DNA from: Comamonadaceae bacterium
GTDB lineage: Bacteria > Pseudomonadota > Gammaproteobacteria > Burkholderiales > Burkholderiaceae_C
Length of the DNA stretch: 64,000 nucleotides
Direction: 5' to 3'
Assembly: GCA_027484105.1 (NCBI GenBank)
Contig: JAIXUG010000002.1
Coordinates: 124,001-188,000 of the forward strand
How positions within the stretch are numbered: position 1 is the first letter of the stretch; each line of letters starts with the position of its first letter. Shown here piece after piece: positions 30,277-43,393 of the stretch. The notes beneath the pieces are model-generated. The model searched no databases. It had not been told where the DNA came from and was given only the letters and a program-made list of their open reading frames with translations. A program made the translations under genes and the position numbers.

Positions 30277-30308
30277 CAAGCTCAGTCTAAGGCCCAGTCA
30301 CTTGCTCC

Positions 30309-30333
30309 AAAGGCCGTTGTTCACCGGCCTTTT
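30309..30333 (+). terminator. Intrinsic terminator after yhbY
   Basis: AAAGGCCG (30309-30316) pairs with CGGCCTTT (30325-30332) with a short T-run. It lies in the 102-base gap between converging yhbY and greA. Confidence 0.7.
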
Positions 30334-30378
30334 GTGGGGGTCGCCTACGGCATGCGGCCAGTGCACGGAATGGACGCA

Positions 30379-30855
30379 TCAAATGTAGGAAACACCCACA
30401 ATTTCATAGCGGCGCACACCCCCCGGCGCCTGCACTTCGGCCACATCACCCTCTTCCTTGCCGATCAAGGCACGCGCGATCGGGCTGCTGATGTTGATCA
30501 AGCCCAGCTTCAAATCGGCCTCGTCCTCTCCCACGATCTGGTAGGTGACGGACTCGCCGGTGCTCTCGTCTTCCAGTTCTACGGTGGTACCAAACACCAC
30601 TCGACCACCCGCATCCACGGACGCTGGATCAATGATCTGTGCGGCTGACAATTTGCCCTCGATTTCCTGAATCCGGCCTTCAATGAACCCTTGTCGGTCT
30701 TTGGCTGCATCGTATTCGGCGTTCTCACTCAGGTCACCTTGAGCGCGCGCTTCGGCAATGGCCTGAATCACGCCAGGGCGGTCCACGGTTTTGAGGCGAT
30801 GCAACTCTTCCTTGAGCTTTTCAGCACCGCGTTTTGTGATCGGAATGGTTGACAT
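30379..30855 (-). CDS. greA: Transcription elongation factor GreA
   Basis: A 158-residue factor that rescues backtracked RNA polymerase by stimulating RNA cleavage. The N-terminal coiled coil ([27 protein letters not shown], then [22 protein letters not shown] with the acidic tip) and the C-terminal FKBP-like domain ending [11 protein letters not shown] are clear. It follows carB by 102 bases, with a terminator-like hairpin between. Confidence 0.97.
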   Translation of the reverse strand: MSTIPITKRGAEKLKEELHRLKTVDRPGVIQAIAEARAQGDLSENAEYDAAKDRQGFIEGRIQEIEGKLSAAQIIDPASVDAGGRVVFGTTVELEDESTGESVTYQIVGEDEADLKLGLINISSPIARALIGKEEGDVAEVQAPGGVRRYEIVGVSYI

Positions 30856-30866
30856 GTTCGGTTCTC

Positions 30867-30900
30867 CAAAAGCAAACCGCCGAGCTTTGAGACTCGGCGG
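30867..30900 (-). terminator. Intrinsic terminator between carB and greA
   Basis: On the minus strand CCGCCGAG (30900-30893) and CTCGGCGG (30884-30877) form an eight-pair stem, followed by TTTGCTTTT. It should lower readthrough from carAB into greA. Confidence 0.7.
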
Positions 30901-30957
30901 GCATTGTCAGCATTATGCCCTGCCCCCAGCCAAGGACGCAGGGAGCCAGGCGAGGGT

Positions 30958-34218
<3,261 letters not shown>

Positions 34219-34219
34219 G

Positions 34220-35383
34220 TTATTTCGCCTCCATCAGGTGGATGAAGCGGTCAAAGAGGTAAGCAATGTCGTGCGGGCCGGGCGATGCTTCGGGGTGACC
34301 CTGGAAACAGAACGCGGGTTTGTCTGTGCGGGCCAGCCCTTGCAGCGTGCCATCAAACAACGACACGTGCGTCGCACGCAGATTGGCGGGCAAGGACTTT
34401 TCGTCCACCGCAAAACCGTGGTTTTGGCTGGTGATGGACACGCGCCCTGAGTCGAGGTCTTTCACGGGGTGGTTCGCGCCGTGGTGGCCAAACTTCATCT
34501 TGAACGTCTTGGCACCACTGGCCAAGGCCATGATTTGGTGCCCCAAGCAAATGCCGAAAGTGGGAATGCCGGTTTCGATCAACTCGGCGGCTGCCGCAAT
34601 CGCATAATCGCAGGGCTGTGGGTCGCCAGGACCGTTGGACAAGAAGATGCCATCGGGCTTGTGCTTGAGCACCTCAGCTGCTGAGGTCTTGGCGGGCACT
34701 ACTGTGACTGTGCAACCGCGCTCGGCCAACATGCGCAAGATGTTTTTCTTGACGCCAAAGTCATACGCCACCACATGGAACTTGGGCGCGGTCAAGTTGC
34801 CGTAGCCTTCACCCAAAGTCCACTCGGTTTGTGTCCATGCGTAGGACTTGGACACCGTGACTTTTTGCGCCAGATCGAGGCCGGCCATGTTGGGCGCGCC
34901 TTGGGCTGCGGCCACAGCCTGATCGATCAGGGCTTGCGTCACTTCCTGCCCTTTGGCCAAGCCCACAATGGCACCGTTTTGGGCACCTTTGGTGCGCAAG
35001 ATGCGGGTCAGCTGGCGGGTGTCGATGTTGGCAATTGCAACCGTACCGGCGTCGATCAGGTAAGAAGACAGGGTTTGGCTGGAGCGGAAATTGCTCGCCA
35101 TCAAAGGCAGATCTTTGATGATCAAGCCAGCGGCATGGACTTGGTCGGCTTCGATGTCTTCCGTGTTGACGCCGTAATTGCCAATGTGCGGGTACGTCAG
35201 GGTGACGATCTGCTGGCAATAGCTGGGGTCGGTGAGGATTTCTTGGTAGCCGGTGAGCGAGGTGTTGAACACCACTTCGCCGACTGTGGAGCCTGTGGCT
35301 CCGATCGAGTTGCCGATAAAGACCGTGCCGTCTGCGAGCGCCAAAATGGCGGGCGGGAAGGTTCCCTGAAGAGACAAAAGCAC
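34220..35383 (-). CDS. carA: Carbamoyl-phosphate synthase small (glutaminase) subunit
   Basis: A 387-residue class I glutamine amidotransferase that supplies ammonia to CarB. The N-terminal domain begins [23 protein letters not shown]. The nucleophile Cys is in [15 protein letters not shown] and the His/Glu pair in [12 protein letters not shown]. The start is a GTG at 35383, chosen because GGAG lies six bases upstream; a longer in-frame GTG at 35419 lacks a ribosome site. A leader of about 120 bases with a good -10 lies upstream. Confidence 0.97.
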   Translation of the reverse strand: MLLSLQGTFPPAILALADGTVFIGNSIGATGSTVGEVVFNTSLTGYQEILTDPSYCQQIVTLTYPHIGNYGVNTEDIEADQVHAAGLIIKDLPLMASNFRSSQTLSSYLIDAGTVAIANIDTRQLTRILRTKGAQNGAIVGLAKGQEVTQALIDQAVAAAQGAPNMAGLDLAQKVTVSKSYAWTQTEWTLGEGYGNLTAPKFHVVAYDFGVKKNILRMLAERGCTVTVVPAKTSAAEVLKHKPDGIFLSNGPGDPQPCDYAIAAAAELIETGIPTFGICLGHQIMALASGAKTFKMKFGHHGANHPVKDLDSGRVSITSQNHGFAVDEKSLPANLRATHVSLFDGTLQGLARTDKPAFCFQGHPEASPGPHDIAYLFDRFIHLMEAK

Positions 35384-35510
35384 TGGGTTCTCCGGAATAG
35401 TTCGGGTACGCCTCAGCACTCACCAGAGAGGGGATCTCTTTTTGGCTGCTTGTTAGAGGATTGGGCCTGGGATGGACTGTGGCGTACGGGTTGATGCGGG
35501 AAAGCCTCTT

Positions 35511-35516
35511 ATTATA
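35511..35516 (-). promoter_or_regulatory. -10 hexamer of the carAB promoter
   Basis: An exact TATAAT on the minus strand, 128-133 bases upstream of the carA GTG, between carA and the upstream methyltransferase gene. No good -35 was found at 16-18 bases. The predicted transcript would have a leader of about 120 nt, roomy enough for pyrimidine or arginine control, though I see no specific element. Confidence 0.45.
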
Positions 35517-35575
35517 GCTGAGGACTGCTCGAAAACCCTGACAAAAATGCCCCCAGCTGTACCCAAGCAAGTTAT

Positions 35576-36349
35576 TCAGGGCATCGCGGTCGCACTCGCG
35601 TGCAGACAAATGGCAGCGGCCGTGGCCACGTTCAAGGACTCTTCTCCACCAGGCTGGGCAATGCGCACTTTTTGCGAAGCCAGGGCCATCAACGCGCCAC
35701 TGACGCCCTGCCCTTCGTGGCCAAACACCCAGGCACATTTGGACTTCAGGGTGCCACGCTGCAACAATTCGTGCAAAAAAGGTCCCTCGTGCGAGCTGGT
35801 GGTCAGCACAGGCAACTGCAAAGTGGCCACATCGTCGACGCTGACCGACTCCACCAAGTGCAAGCCAAAATGCGCGCCCATGCCCGCACGGAGGACTTTG
35901 GGTGACCACAGCGCCGCAGAGCCCTTGATGGCCAGAACCTGGCGGTAACCAAAAGCAGAGGCACAGCGCAAGATCGCCCCGACATTGCCCGCGTCTTGCA
36001 AGCGGTCCAACACGACGGTAGATGCAGTTGGCAGCACCTGATCAACAGCTTGCCAGGCCACCACAAAACCCATGCGGGCAGGCGACTCCAAACCGCTCAA
36101 AGTGGCAAACAAGGCATCGGGCAAGACAAAGACTTTGTCACTGAGCCCAGCCCAACTGGGGCCCTGCTCCGCCCAAAAAGATTCGGTCAATACCACCTGC
36201 AAGGGCCGAACCCCGCGCTCCACCGCCGCGCGGCACAGGTGATCGCCCTCCAGCCAGTACTGTCCGACTTTGCGGTAAGCGGAGCTGTCTTGCGCCAAAC
36301 GTCGCCACGCTTTGAGTTGGGGGTTATCCCGAGAAGTGATCAGATTCAT
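35576..36349 (-). CDS. SpoU/TrmH-family RNA 2'-O-methyltransferase
   Basis: A 257-residue SPOUT methyltransferase. The N-terminal substrate-binding part starts [20 protein letters not shown]; the three SPOUT motifs are [36 protein letters not shown] and [22 protein letters not shown], which form the knotted SAM site. RlmB-like in layout, but the exact target nucleotide (rRNA or tRNA) cannot be read from sequence. Its ATG overlaps the rnhB stop as ATGA, so it ends the rnhB operon. Confidence 0.9.
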   Translation of the reverse strand: MNLITSRDNPQLKAWRRLAQDSSAYRKVGQYWLEGDHLCRAAVERGVRPLQVVLTESFWAEQGPSWAGLSDKVFVLPDALFATLSGLESPARMGFVVAWQAVDQVLPTASTVVLDRLQDAGNVGAILRCASAFGYRQVLAIKGSAALWSPKVLRAGMGAHFGLHLVESVSVDDVATLQLPVLTTSSHEGPFLHELLQRGTLKSKCAWVFGHEGQGVSGALMALASQKVRIAQPGGEESLNVATAAAICLHASATAMP

Positions 36350-36963
36350 TTCTTACTCCGGGCCACTGGCGCAAAGCTCATGCGGTGACATGGCGCCGGG
36401 CCATGGGCTTGCAAGGCCGCCAAATGCTGCGCCGTGCCGTAGCCCTTGTGCTGATCAAAACCGTACACCGGGTATTGAAGGTGCATCTCGTCACACAAAC
36501 GGTCCCGATGCACCTTGGCCAATATGGAGGCCGCCGAAATGGCAGGGACCAGCGCATCGCCCTTCACAATGGCCTCGGCCCTCAGAACCAAAGTGGGCAG
36601 GCGGTTCCCGTCCACCAGCACCAGCTTGGGTGGCAGACGCAAAGCCTCGACGGCCCTTCGCATGGCCAGCATGGTGGCCTGCAGGATATTGAGCTCATCG
36701 ATCTCCTGCACCTTCGCCTCGGCAATGGCGAAGCACAAAGCCCTTGCCCGGATTTCATCAAACAGCGCCTCGCGGCGCTTGGCAGTGAGTTTTTTGGAGT
36801 CATTCAAGCCGCGAATGGGGTTCAAATCGTCCAGGATCACAGCAGCGGCCACGACCGGACCCGCCAAAGGCCCGCGACCAGCCTCGTCCACCCCGGCCGT
36901 CAGGCCTTCTGAATCCCAATTCAAGGTTTTTTGCTCAAGCAGCAAGGACTTTTTCGAGGGCAT
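36346..36963 (-). CDS. rnhB: Ribonuclease HII
   Basis: A 205-residue endonuclease removing RNA, including single ribonucleotides, from RNA-DNA hybrids. [21 protein letters not shown] carries the Asp-Glu pair, with [29 protein letters not shown] and [14 protein letters not shown] supplying further catalytic residues. It overlaps the 3' end of lpxB by 29 bases, and its own 3' end overlaps the methyltransferase gene. Confidence 0.96.
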   Translation of the reverse strand: MPSKKSLLLEQKTLNWDSEGLTAGVDEAGRGPLAGPVVAAAVILDDLNPIRGLNDSKKLTAKRREALFDEIRARALCFAIAEAKVQEIDELNILQATMLAMRRAVEALRLPPKLVLVDGNRLPTLVLRAEAIVKGDALVPAISAASILAKVHRDRLCDEMHLQYPVYGFDQHKGYGTAQHLAALQAHGPAPCHRMSFAPVARSKK

Positions 36964-38113
36964 GGGTGCTCAGTTGTGCGGTGTCGCGTTGCAAGTTCAG
37001 GTGCAACTGCTCAAAACGGGCTTGCAATGCGTCTACACGGTCAGGACGGGTCAACCATTCCAAGGTGGCTTGAGCCAATGCCTCGGGCGTGCAATCTTCC
37101 TGCAGGAATTCGGGCACCGCAAAGTCTTGGCACAAAATGTTGGGCAACCCCACCCATGGCTGCAACTTCTGGCGCTTCATGATTTGCCAGCTCAACCAAT
37201 TCATATGGTAGGCAATGACCATGGGCCGCTTGAACAAAGCCGCTTCCAGTGTGGCCGTGCCGCTCGCGATCAAAGTGACATCGCAGGCGGCCAACACCGC
37301 GTGCGATTGGCCCGCCACGATCTGCAAACCAGGCAGGCCTCCCAGGTCACGAACCATCGACTCAATCGCACGCATCAAACCAGGCACAGCCGGCAAGACA
37401 AATTGCAGGTGCGGTTGGCGCTGCTGCATACGTTGCGCCGCACGGATGAAGCGCGGCGTCATGTGCTCGATTTCCGAGCGCCTGCTGCCAGGCAGCAAGG
37501 CCACCACAGGCCGATCTTGATCCAGACCCAGCAGCGCTCTGGCCGCATGGCGATCGGGGTGCATGGCGATGGTGGACGCCAGTGGATGACCGACATAAGT
37601 CGCGTCAATGCCCGCGCGTTCCAGCAACTCGGGCTCAAAGGGAAAGAGGCACAGCATGTGGTCCACGCTGCGTCGGATTTTTTCAATGCGCTCAGGACGC
37701 CAGGCCCAGATCGAAGGGCACACAAAATGCACCGTTGGAATGCCCGCCGATTTGAGTTGCGCCTCAAGAGCCAGGTTGAAGTCGGGCGCATCGACCCCGA
37801 TGAACACCTCCGGTGGTGCAGCCAGCAGTCGCTCCTGGAGCTGCGCACGAATGGCCACAATGCCACGGTAGTGGCGCAGCACCTCCACATAACCGCGCAC
37901 CGCCAGTCGTTCATGTGGCCACCAGGCGTCAAAACCCAGGGCGGACATGCGAGGCCCGCCGACGCCATGGCCCTGCGCTTGTGGCCAACGCTCGCGCAAA
38001 CCTTGTATCAACAAGCTGGCCAACAAGTCCCCTGAAACCTCCCCGGCCACCATGGCAAAGGACAAAGCCCCCGCAGGGGCTGTTTGCAATGAACTCAAGT
38101 CCGGTTCGCTCAA
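36935..38113 (-). CDS. lpxB: Lipid-A-disaccharide synthase
   Basis: A 392-residue GT19 glycosyltransferase joining UDP-2,3-diacylglucosamine and lipid [96 protein letters not shown] and [22 protein letters not shown] are family hallmarks. I set the start at a TTG (38113) that overlaps the lpxA stop as TTGA, implying coupling; a TTG at 38140 inside lpxA is also possible. No ATG is suitably placed. The 3' end overlaps rnhB. Confidence 0.95.
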   Translation of the reverse strand: MSEPDLSSLQTAPAGALSFAMVAGEVSGDLLASLLIQGLRERWPQAQGHGVGGPRMSALGFDAWWPHERLAVRGYVEVLRHYRGIVAIRAQLQERLLAAPPEVFIGVDAPDFNLALEAQLKSAGIPTVHFVCPSIWAWRPERIEKIRRSVDHMLCLFPFEPELLERAGIDATYVGHPLASTIAMHPDRHAARALLGLDQDRPVVALLPGSRRSEIEHMTPRFIRAAQRMQQRQPHLQFVLPAVPGLMRAIESMVRDLGGLPGLQIVAGQSHAVLAACDVTLIASGTATLEAALFKRPMVIAYHMNWLSWQIMKRQKLQPWVGLPNILCQDFAVPEFLQEDCTPEALAQATLEWLTRPDRVDALQARFEQLHLNLQRDTAQLSTHALEKVLAA

Positions 38114-38904
38114 CGAACAATCCCGCGCTGGGGTGAGCAAACCGACAAAAAGTCCAGCATCATTTGCACATCCGGGCTTGCTTCAGGTGTTTTCTCGACC
38201 AGCGCACCGATACGGGCCATGGCCTCACTCAATGGCAGACCGTCGCGGTAAAGCGCCTTGTGCATGGCTTTCACGGCTGCAATGCGATCGGACGAAAAAC
38301 CGCGTCGGCGCAAGCCTTCATAGTTCATCGAGCGGGCGTTGGCCGGTTGGCCCTGGGCCATCACAAAGGGGGGCAAATCGGCAAACAACAAAGAGTTCAT
38401 GGCGGTAAAACTGTGCGCGCCGATGCGGCAAAACTGGTGCACAACCGTAAAGCCACCCAAGATCACCCAATCATCCACCACCACATGCCCTGCCAATTGC
38501 GTGTTGTTGGCAAAAATCGTGTGGTTACCCACCTGGCAATCGTGCGCCAGATGAACATAGGCCATGATCCAGTTGTCGTTGCCCACCGAGGTCACTGCTC
38601 GGTCTCCCGGCGAGCCGATATTGAAGGTGCAAAACTCGCGGATCGTGTTGCGGTCCCCGATCAACAACTCACAAGGCTCGTTGTTGTATTTCTTGTCTTG
38701 AGGAATCGCCCCCAAGGAGTTGAACTGAAAAATTCGGTTATCGCGGCCAATGGTGGTGTGGCCCTCAATCACGCAGTGGCTGGCGACAGTGGTCCCGGCA
38801 TCAATGCGCACATTCGGACCGATCAGGCTGTAAGGGCCGACAGAAACCGAGCTGTCGAGCTCGGCCCCGGGACTGATGATGGCCGTGGGGTGAATCAAAC
38901 TCAT
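38110..38904 (-). CDS. lpxA: UDP-N-acetylglucosamine acyltransferase
   Basis: A 264-residue left-handed beta-helix enzyme adding 3-hydroxyacyl to UDP-GlcNAc, the first lipid A step. Hexapeptide repeats run from [31 protein letters not shown]; the catalytic His is in [12 protein letters not shown] and the pyrophosphate-binding end in [15 protein letters not shown]. The ATG at 38904 is five bases after the fabZ stop; an upstream in-frame start adds 12 unlikely residues overlapping fabZ. Confidence 0.97.
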   Translation of the reverse strand: MSLIHPTAIISPGAELDSSVSVGPYSLIGPNVRIDAGTTVASHCVIEGHTTIGRDNRIFQFNSLGAIPQDKKYNNEPCELLIGDRNTIREFCTFNIGSPGDRAVTSVGNDNWIMAYVHLAHDCQVGNHTIFANNTQLAGHVVVDDWVILGGFTVVHQFCRIGAHSFTAMNSLLFADLPPFVMAQGQPANARSMNYEGLRRRGFSSDRIAAVKAMHKALYRDGLPLSEAMARIGALVEKTPEASPDVQMMLDFLSVCSPQRGIVR

Positions 38905-38909
38905 GGTTT

Positions 38910-39362
38910 TCAAGCCTGCGGTATTTTTCGCATGGTGCACATCAACTCGGCTTCGGTCGCGATGTCATCGCCTACTTTGGCGCGCGCCTTGAACTTGAAG
39001 ATGCCCGCCTTCATGCGGTCAAGCTCCACCTCCAGAATCAACTGATCACCCGGCTCCACTGGGCGCTTGAAACGCGCGCCGTCGATGCCCGCAAAGTAGT
39101 AAACGGTTTGGTCATCGGGCGTCTCGCCCAAAGTATCAAAAGCCAGCAAAGCGGCGGCCTGAGCCAGCGCTTCGAGCATCAACACCCCAGGCATCACAGG
39201 CCGATGCGGGAAGTGACCCAAAAAATAGGGCTCATTGATGGACACGTTTTTCAGGGCTTTGATGCGAGCACCCTTTTCAAGTTCCAGCACACGGTCAACC
39301 AACAATATAGGATAGCGATGCGGCAATTGTTTGAGAATTTTGTGGATGTCCATCATGATCAT
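38910..39362 (-). CDS. fabZ: 3-hydroxyacyl-ACP dehydratase FabZ
   Basis: A 150-residue hot-dog-fold enzyme dehydrating 3-hydroxyacyl-ACP in fatty acid elongation. [23 protein letters not shown], the catalytic His in [27 protein letters not shown] and the Glu in it are diagnostic. The ATG at 39362 overlaps the lpxD stop (ATGA); the later ATGs at 39356 and 39353 fit the AGGA spacing better, so the true protein may be two or three residues shorter. Competes with lpxA/lpxD for the same acyl-ACP, which explains the clustering. Confidence 0.97.
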   Translation of the reverse strand: MIMMDIHKILKQLPHRYPILLVDRVLELEKGARIKALKNVSINEPYFLGHFPHRPVMPGVLMLEALAQAAALLAFDTLGETPDDQTVYYFAGIDGARFKRPVEPGDQLILEVELDRMKAGIFKFKARAKVGDDIATEAELMCTMRKIPQA

Positions 39363-40345
39363 GAGTCCTTGTGATTCGAAATGCAGCTCTCCAGTGCCTT
39401 GATGCGTTCACGCAAACGAGACAGTTGTTTGAGGCTGGCGGCGTTTTTTTCCCAATTGGCATTGCTGTCCAAGGGGAACATGCCTGTGTATTGACCGGGT
39501 TGAGCAATGGATCGGGTCACCACAGATGCCGCCGAAATGTGCACATGATCGGCCACGGTCAAATGTCCCAACACCACAGCACCCCCGCCCACTGTGCAGT
39601 GCGCGCCAATACGGGCGCTGCCAGCCACCCCCACACAACCCGCCATGGCCGTGTGAGCACCGATGTGCACGTTGTGACCAATCTGAATCAGGTTATCGAG
39701 CTTGACACCATTGCCGATGACAGTGTCTTCCAGGGCCCCCCTGTCAATACAGGTATTAGCACCGATTTCCACATCATCGCCAATGCGCACCGCACCCAAC
39801 TGCTCAATTTTTTCCCACTGGCCCTGGTGCAAGGCAAAACCAAAACCGTCAGCCCCCACCACAACACCGGAATGCAAAATACAACGCGCCCCCACGGAAC
39901 ACCCTTCGGAGAGGGTGACACGTGACTTGAGGACGGTGCCCGCCCCAATGCTTGCGCCCCGCTCGACCACACACAAGGGACCGATCACCGCGTCTTCAGC
40001 GACATGGGCTTGAGGATCGATGACCGCCGAAGGATGAATCCGAAAGGCTCGTTGTGTCTGCTGTGCTTGTTTCCACAAGCGGGTCAAACGAGCGAAATAA
40101 AGGTAGGGGTCCTCGGTGATGATCAGGGCACACCCCTGACGGGTTGACTGTTCAAAAGCCGGCGAAACGACGACGCAAGCGGCACCGCTGGTAGAGAGTT
40201 GACTTTGGTACTTGGGGTGACTGAGAAAACTGATCTGCTCTGGGCCAGCAGTCTGCAAGGGCGCCAAACCTGTGATGGTCATGTCGGGCGATCCCAAAAG
40301 CCGCCCCCCCAACTGCTCAACAATGGCCGAAAGAGTCAAACCCAC
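39359..40345 (-). CDS. lpxD: UDP-3-O-acylglucosamine N-acyltransferase
   Basis: A 328-residue left-handed beta-helix acyltransferase, third step of lipid A. N-terminal uridine-binding domain ([29 protein letters not shown], then [14 protein letters not shown]), hexapeptide repeats, and the catalytic His in [26 protein letters not shown]. The frame begins with a GTG at 40345 and lacks a clear ribosome site, 23 bases after the ompH stop. Confidence 0.96.
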   Translation of the reverse strand: MGLTLSAIVEQLGGRLLGSPDMTITGLAPLQTAGPEQISFLSHPKYQSQLSTSGAACVVVSPAFEQSTRQGCALIITEDPYLYFARLTRLWKQAQQTQRAFRIHPSAVIDPQAHVAEDAVIGPLCVVERGASIGAGTVLKSRVTLSEGCSVGARCILHSGVVVGADGFGFALHQGQWEKIEQLGAVRIGDDVEIGANTCIDRGALEDTVIGNGVKLDNLIQIGHNVHIGAHTAMAGCVGVAGSARIGAHCTVGGGAVVLGHLTVADHVHISAASVVTRSIAQPGQYTGMFPLDSNANWEKNAASLKQLSRLRERIKALESCISNHKDS

Positions 40346-40368
40346 GACAGAAGGCCAGGAGATGCGCG

Positions 40369-40887
40369 TTACCGGCCAACAGAGGCATTGAGCGCCTTGA
40401 TGACTTTGTCGGTGATGTCGTGTTTCGGGTGGATGTAGACAGCTTCTTGAAAGATCACATCGTATTTTTCAGATTCCGCCACTTGTTTGACCGCACGGTT
40501 GGCACGCTCCACCACGATTTGCTGCTCTTCGTTTTTGCGCGCATTCAAGTCTTCCTGGAATTCACGACGCTTACGCTGGAACTCGCGGTCTTGGTCAATC
40601 AATTGCTTTTGTCGCGCTGTGCGCTGGGACTCCGCCAATGTCGGTGCTTCACGCTCAAAACGCTCAGAAGCCAGTTTCAGGGCATTGCCATTTTCAACAA
40701 GCTCTTTTTCACGGCGAGAAAATTCCTGTTCCAGTTTGGCTTGCGCTTGCTTGGCGGTGGCCGCCTCACGGAAGATCCGCTCGGTGTTGACAAAACCCAA
40801 TTTGATTTCTTGGGCCTGCACCTGCAGTGTGAACAAGGATGCAGCCAAGAAGCTGCCCAAAACGGTGATTCGTTGAAACGTGTTCAT
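40369..40887 (-). CDS. skp: Periplasmic chaperone Skp/OmpH
   Basis: A 172-residue protein with a signal peptide ([25 protein letters not shown], probable cut after Ala25) and long charged helices rich in Glu, Arg and Lys ([36 protein letters not shown]), the tentacles of the trimeric Skp chaperone that hands outer-membrane proteins to BamA. The ATG overlaps the last base of the bamA stop, as expected for the bamA-skp pair. Confidence 0.94.
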   Translation of the reverse strand: MNTFQRITVLGSFLAASLFTLQVQAQEIKLGFVNTERIFREAATAKQAQAKLEQEFSRREKELVENGNALKLASERFEREAPTLAESQRTARQKQLIDQDREFQRKRREFQEDLNARKNEEQQIVVERANRAVKQVAESEKYDVIFQEAVYIHPKHDITDKVIKALNASVGR

Positions 40888-43199
40888 TAGAAAGAAGTTC
40901 CAATTTGGAATTGAAGTCGCTGGATTCTATCGCCAGTCTGTTTCACGATGGGCGTGGCGTAGGAGAATCGCAAAGGCCCCATGGGAGAGATCCAACTCAG
41001 GCCCACGCCGGCGGAGACCCGCAGTTGATCCAGTGACACCGGCTCATTCGCCCCAAAGGCCCGGCCCGCATCGGTGAAACCGAACAAACGCAAGGTTTTG
41101 TCATTGCCCGCACCCGGGAAAGGGGTGATGAACTCTGCATTGAAAACCAACTTTTTCGGTCCACCGAGATAGATCAATTGGGGATTGGTGGCGTTGAAGG
41201 GCTCTGAAGGTCCCAAGGTAGTACGCTCAAATCCTCGCACGCTCCCCAGGCCACCCACATAGAAATTCTTGAAGAGCGGAAATTCCTGGCCATTGAGTCC
41301 CTGGCCCCAACCCACATCCGCATTGAATGCGAAAGTGTATTTTTTGGTCAAGGGGATGTACTGCTGGAATTGGTAACTGGCTCTGGCGTAATGTGAATCA
41401 CCGGCCAAACTGACATCCGAATTGAACCTTTGCAAGGCACCACGGGTAGGAACCAAAGCGCTGTCCCTTCGATCTCTTGCCCATCCCAAAGTCAACGGCA
41501 AAGCCGTTCTTTTCTCGCGATAAGGCAACCAGGCGTCAGGCATCAGAATACCCGTTCCCTCTTTGACTTCTGTTTGCTCGGCGTTGACCCCTACAAACAC
41601 AGTATCGGTCTCGGTGACAGGCACCCCAAAGCGAACACCCAAACCAGTGTTGATCAAACGATATGAATTGATGTTGCCAAAAAATGGGCGCGTCGTCCGA
41701 TGAAAAACGTCCAATGTCCTGGATATGCCATTTTGGGTGTAGTAAGGGTTGGTCGTGCTGAGCACCAGGTTTTGGTTGAAGCGACTGGTGTTCACTTCCA
41801 CGGCCAGAAAATTTCCGGAGCCAAAGGCATTGTCCTGGCGAATACCAAAATTCAGAGCCACTTTTTCAACCGACGAAAAACCAGCCCCCAAGGAAATGCT
41901 CCCAGTGGGCTTTTCGGTGACCGTGAACAGCAAATCGACTTGGTCCGGTGCACCGGGGACTTCCAAGGTTTCAACGTTCACACTTAAAAAATAACCCAAA
42001 CGGTCGACCCTGTCACGAGAAAGTCGAATTTTGTCCCCGTCATACCAGGCGGACTCCAGTTGGCGGAATTCGCGCCGGATGACTTCATCACGCGTCCGGT
42101 CGTTACCCGCCACCTGGATGCGACGGACATAGGCCCGTCGGGATGGTTCGGCTTGCAAAACCAATTGAACACGGTTGTTTTGGCGGTCAATGACCGGTTT
42201 GGCCTCAACCCGGGCAAAAGCAAAGCCGAACTTTCCGAAATACTCTGTGAAAGCCTTGGTGGTTTCAGCCACCGTTTCGGCGTTGTAGGGCTTGCCGACG
42301 GCGATCTTGATCAATGACTTGAACTCGTCGTCTCGATCCAGGTAATTGCCCTCAAGGGTCACGCCCGAGGTCACAAAGCGCTCGCCTTCGGTGATGTTGA
42401 TGGTGATCGACATCTCTTGTTTGTTGGGCGCCATGGCCACCTGGGTGGAGTCTATTCGAAACTCCAAAAAACCACGCGACAGGTAATACGAACGCAGGGC
42501 TTCCAGGTCAGCATTGAGTTTGGTGCGGGAGTAGCGGTCCGACTTGGTGTACCAACTCATCCAGCCACCGGTGTCCAAATTGAACTGATCACGCAAGGTT
42601 TGGTCCGAAAACGACTGGTTACCCACAATGTCGATCAGGCTGATTTTCGCGGGACCACCTTCTGTGATGGTGAATGTCAAATTGACACGGTTACGGTCCA
42701 CTGGGGTGGTGGTCGAGACCACTTCTGCACCATACAAACTGCGGCTGATGTATTGACGTTTGAGTTCTTGCTCAGCTTTGTCAGCGAGCGCCTTGTCATA
42801 GGGTCTCCCCTCTGACAAACCGATGTCGCGCAAGGCCTTGGTCAATACATCTTTGTCAAACTCCTTGAGTCCTACGAACTCGACCAACGCCACAGAGGGC
42901 CTTTCTTCCACCACCACAACCAACACATCGCCCTGCGTTTCCAAACGCACGTCCTTGAAGAGGCCCAGCGCAAAAAGGGCGCGAATGGCGCTGGTGCCCA
43001 AATCAGCGGTGTAACGGTCACCCACTCTCACGGGCAAAGAGGCAAAAACGGTGCCGGGCTCGATCCGCTGCAAGCCTTCAACGCGGATGTCACGCACGGT
43101 GAAAGACTCAACCGCCAGGGCGGGCATGCTCAACATCACACAGGCAAGCGCAGGCCATCCGAAAGACAAGGTGGGGAATCGGTTATCAATAAAAATCAT
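40887..43199 (-). CDS. bamA: Outer-membrane protein assembly factor BamA
   Basis: A 770-residue Omp85 protein. Signal peptide to about residue 29 (ALAVESFTV), five POTRA domains in residues 30 to about 430, then a 16-strand barrel with the lid-lock motif VRGFERTTLGP and a C-terminal aromatic signature ending in Phe (RLQFQIGTSF). It inserts beta-barrel proteins into the outer membrane. Normally preceded by rseP; here the 194 bases upstream hold no such gene and the next gene is dxr. Confidence 0.97.
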   Translation of the reverse strand: MIFIDNRFPTLSFGWPALACVMLSMPALAVESFTVRDIRVEGLQRIEPGTVFASLPVRVGDRYTADLGTSAIRALFALGLFKDVRLETQGDVLVVVVEERPSVALVEFVGLKEFDKDVLTKALRDIGLSEGRPYDKALADKAEQELKRQYISRSLYGAEVVSTTTPVDRNRVNLTFTITEGGPAKISLIDIVGNQSFSDQTLRDQFNLDTGGWMSWYTKSDRYSRTKLNADLEALRSYYLSRGFLEFRIDSTQVAMAPNKQEMSITINITEGERFVTSGVTLEGNYLDRDDEFKSLIKIAVGKPYNAETVAETTKAFTEYFGKFGFAFARVEAKPVIDRQNNRVQLVLQAEPSRRAYVRRIQVAGNDRTRDEVIRREFRQLESAWYDGDKIRLSRDRVDRLGYFLSVNVETLEVPGAPDQVDLLFTVTEKPTGSISLGAGFSSVEKVALNFGIRQDNAFGSGNFLAVEVNTSRFNQNLVLSTTNPYYTQNGISRTLDVFHRTTRPFFGNINSYRLINTGLGVRFGVPVTETDTVFVGVNAEQTEVKEGTGILMPDAWLPYREKRTALPLTLGWARDRRDSALVPTRGALQRFNSDVSLAGDSHYARASYQFQQYIPLTKKYTFAFNADVGWGQGLNGQEFPLFKNFYVGGLGSVRGFERTTLGPSEPFNATNPQLIYLGGPKKLVFNAEFITPFPGAGNDKTLRLFGFTDAGRAFGANEPVSLDQLRVSAGVGLSWISPMGPLRFSYATPIVKQTGDRIQRLQFQIGTSF

Positions 43200-43393
43200 G
43201 TTGCGATCGTTTCAAGACCAAGGTGATCCGAGATGAAAAATCAGTCATTGCCTACCTTGTGGGAACTGTCTACAAGGTCAACTGGCACACCTTGCGTCAA
43301 AGGCAGGCCCACGTTGATCACGTCCAGAAAAACTAAAAACCCGTGAAGATAATACATCAGGCAAGCTCAGTTTCTGGCAGGGTGCTCAGGCCT
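43200..43393 (-). other. Gap between dxr and bamA where rseP normally lies
   Basis: This 194-base spacer holds no gene of normal size. One 38-codon open frame on the minus strand starts MYYLHGFLVFL but lacks a ribosome site. The words LMYYL occur in the RseP C-terminal motif, but the match is five residues and nothing else aligns, so I do not call a pseudogene. A TATTAT lies within the gap without a good -35. Confidence 0.5.

Noticed and set aside
43230..43360. Possible rseP remnant: a small frame with LMYYL
   Set aside because: Only five residues resemble RseP and the rest does not align; no HEYGH or PDZ trace is seen. Too short to call a pseudogene.
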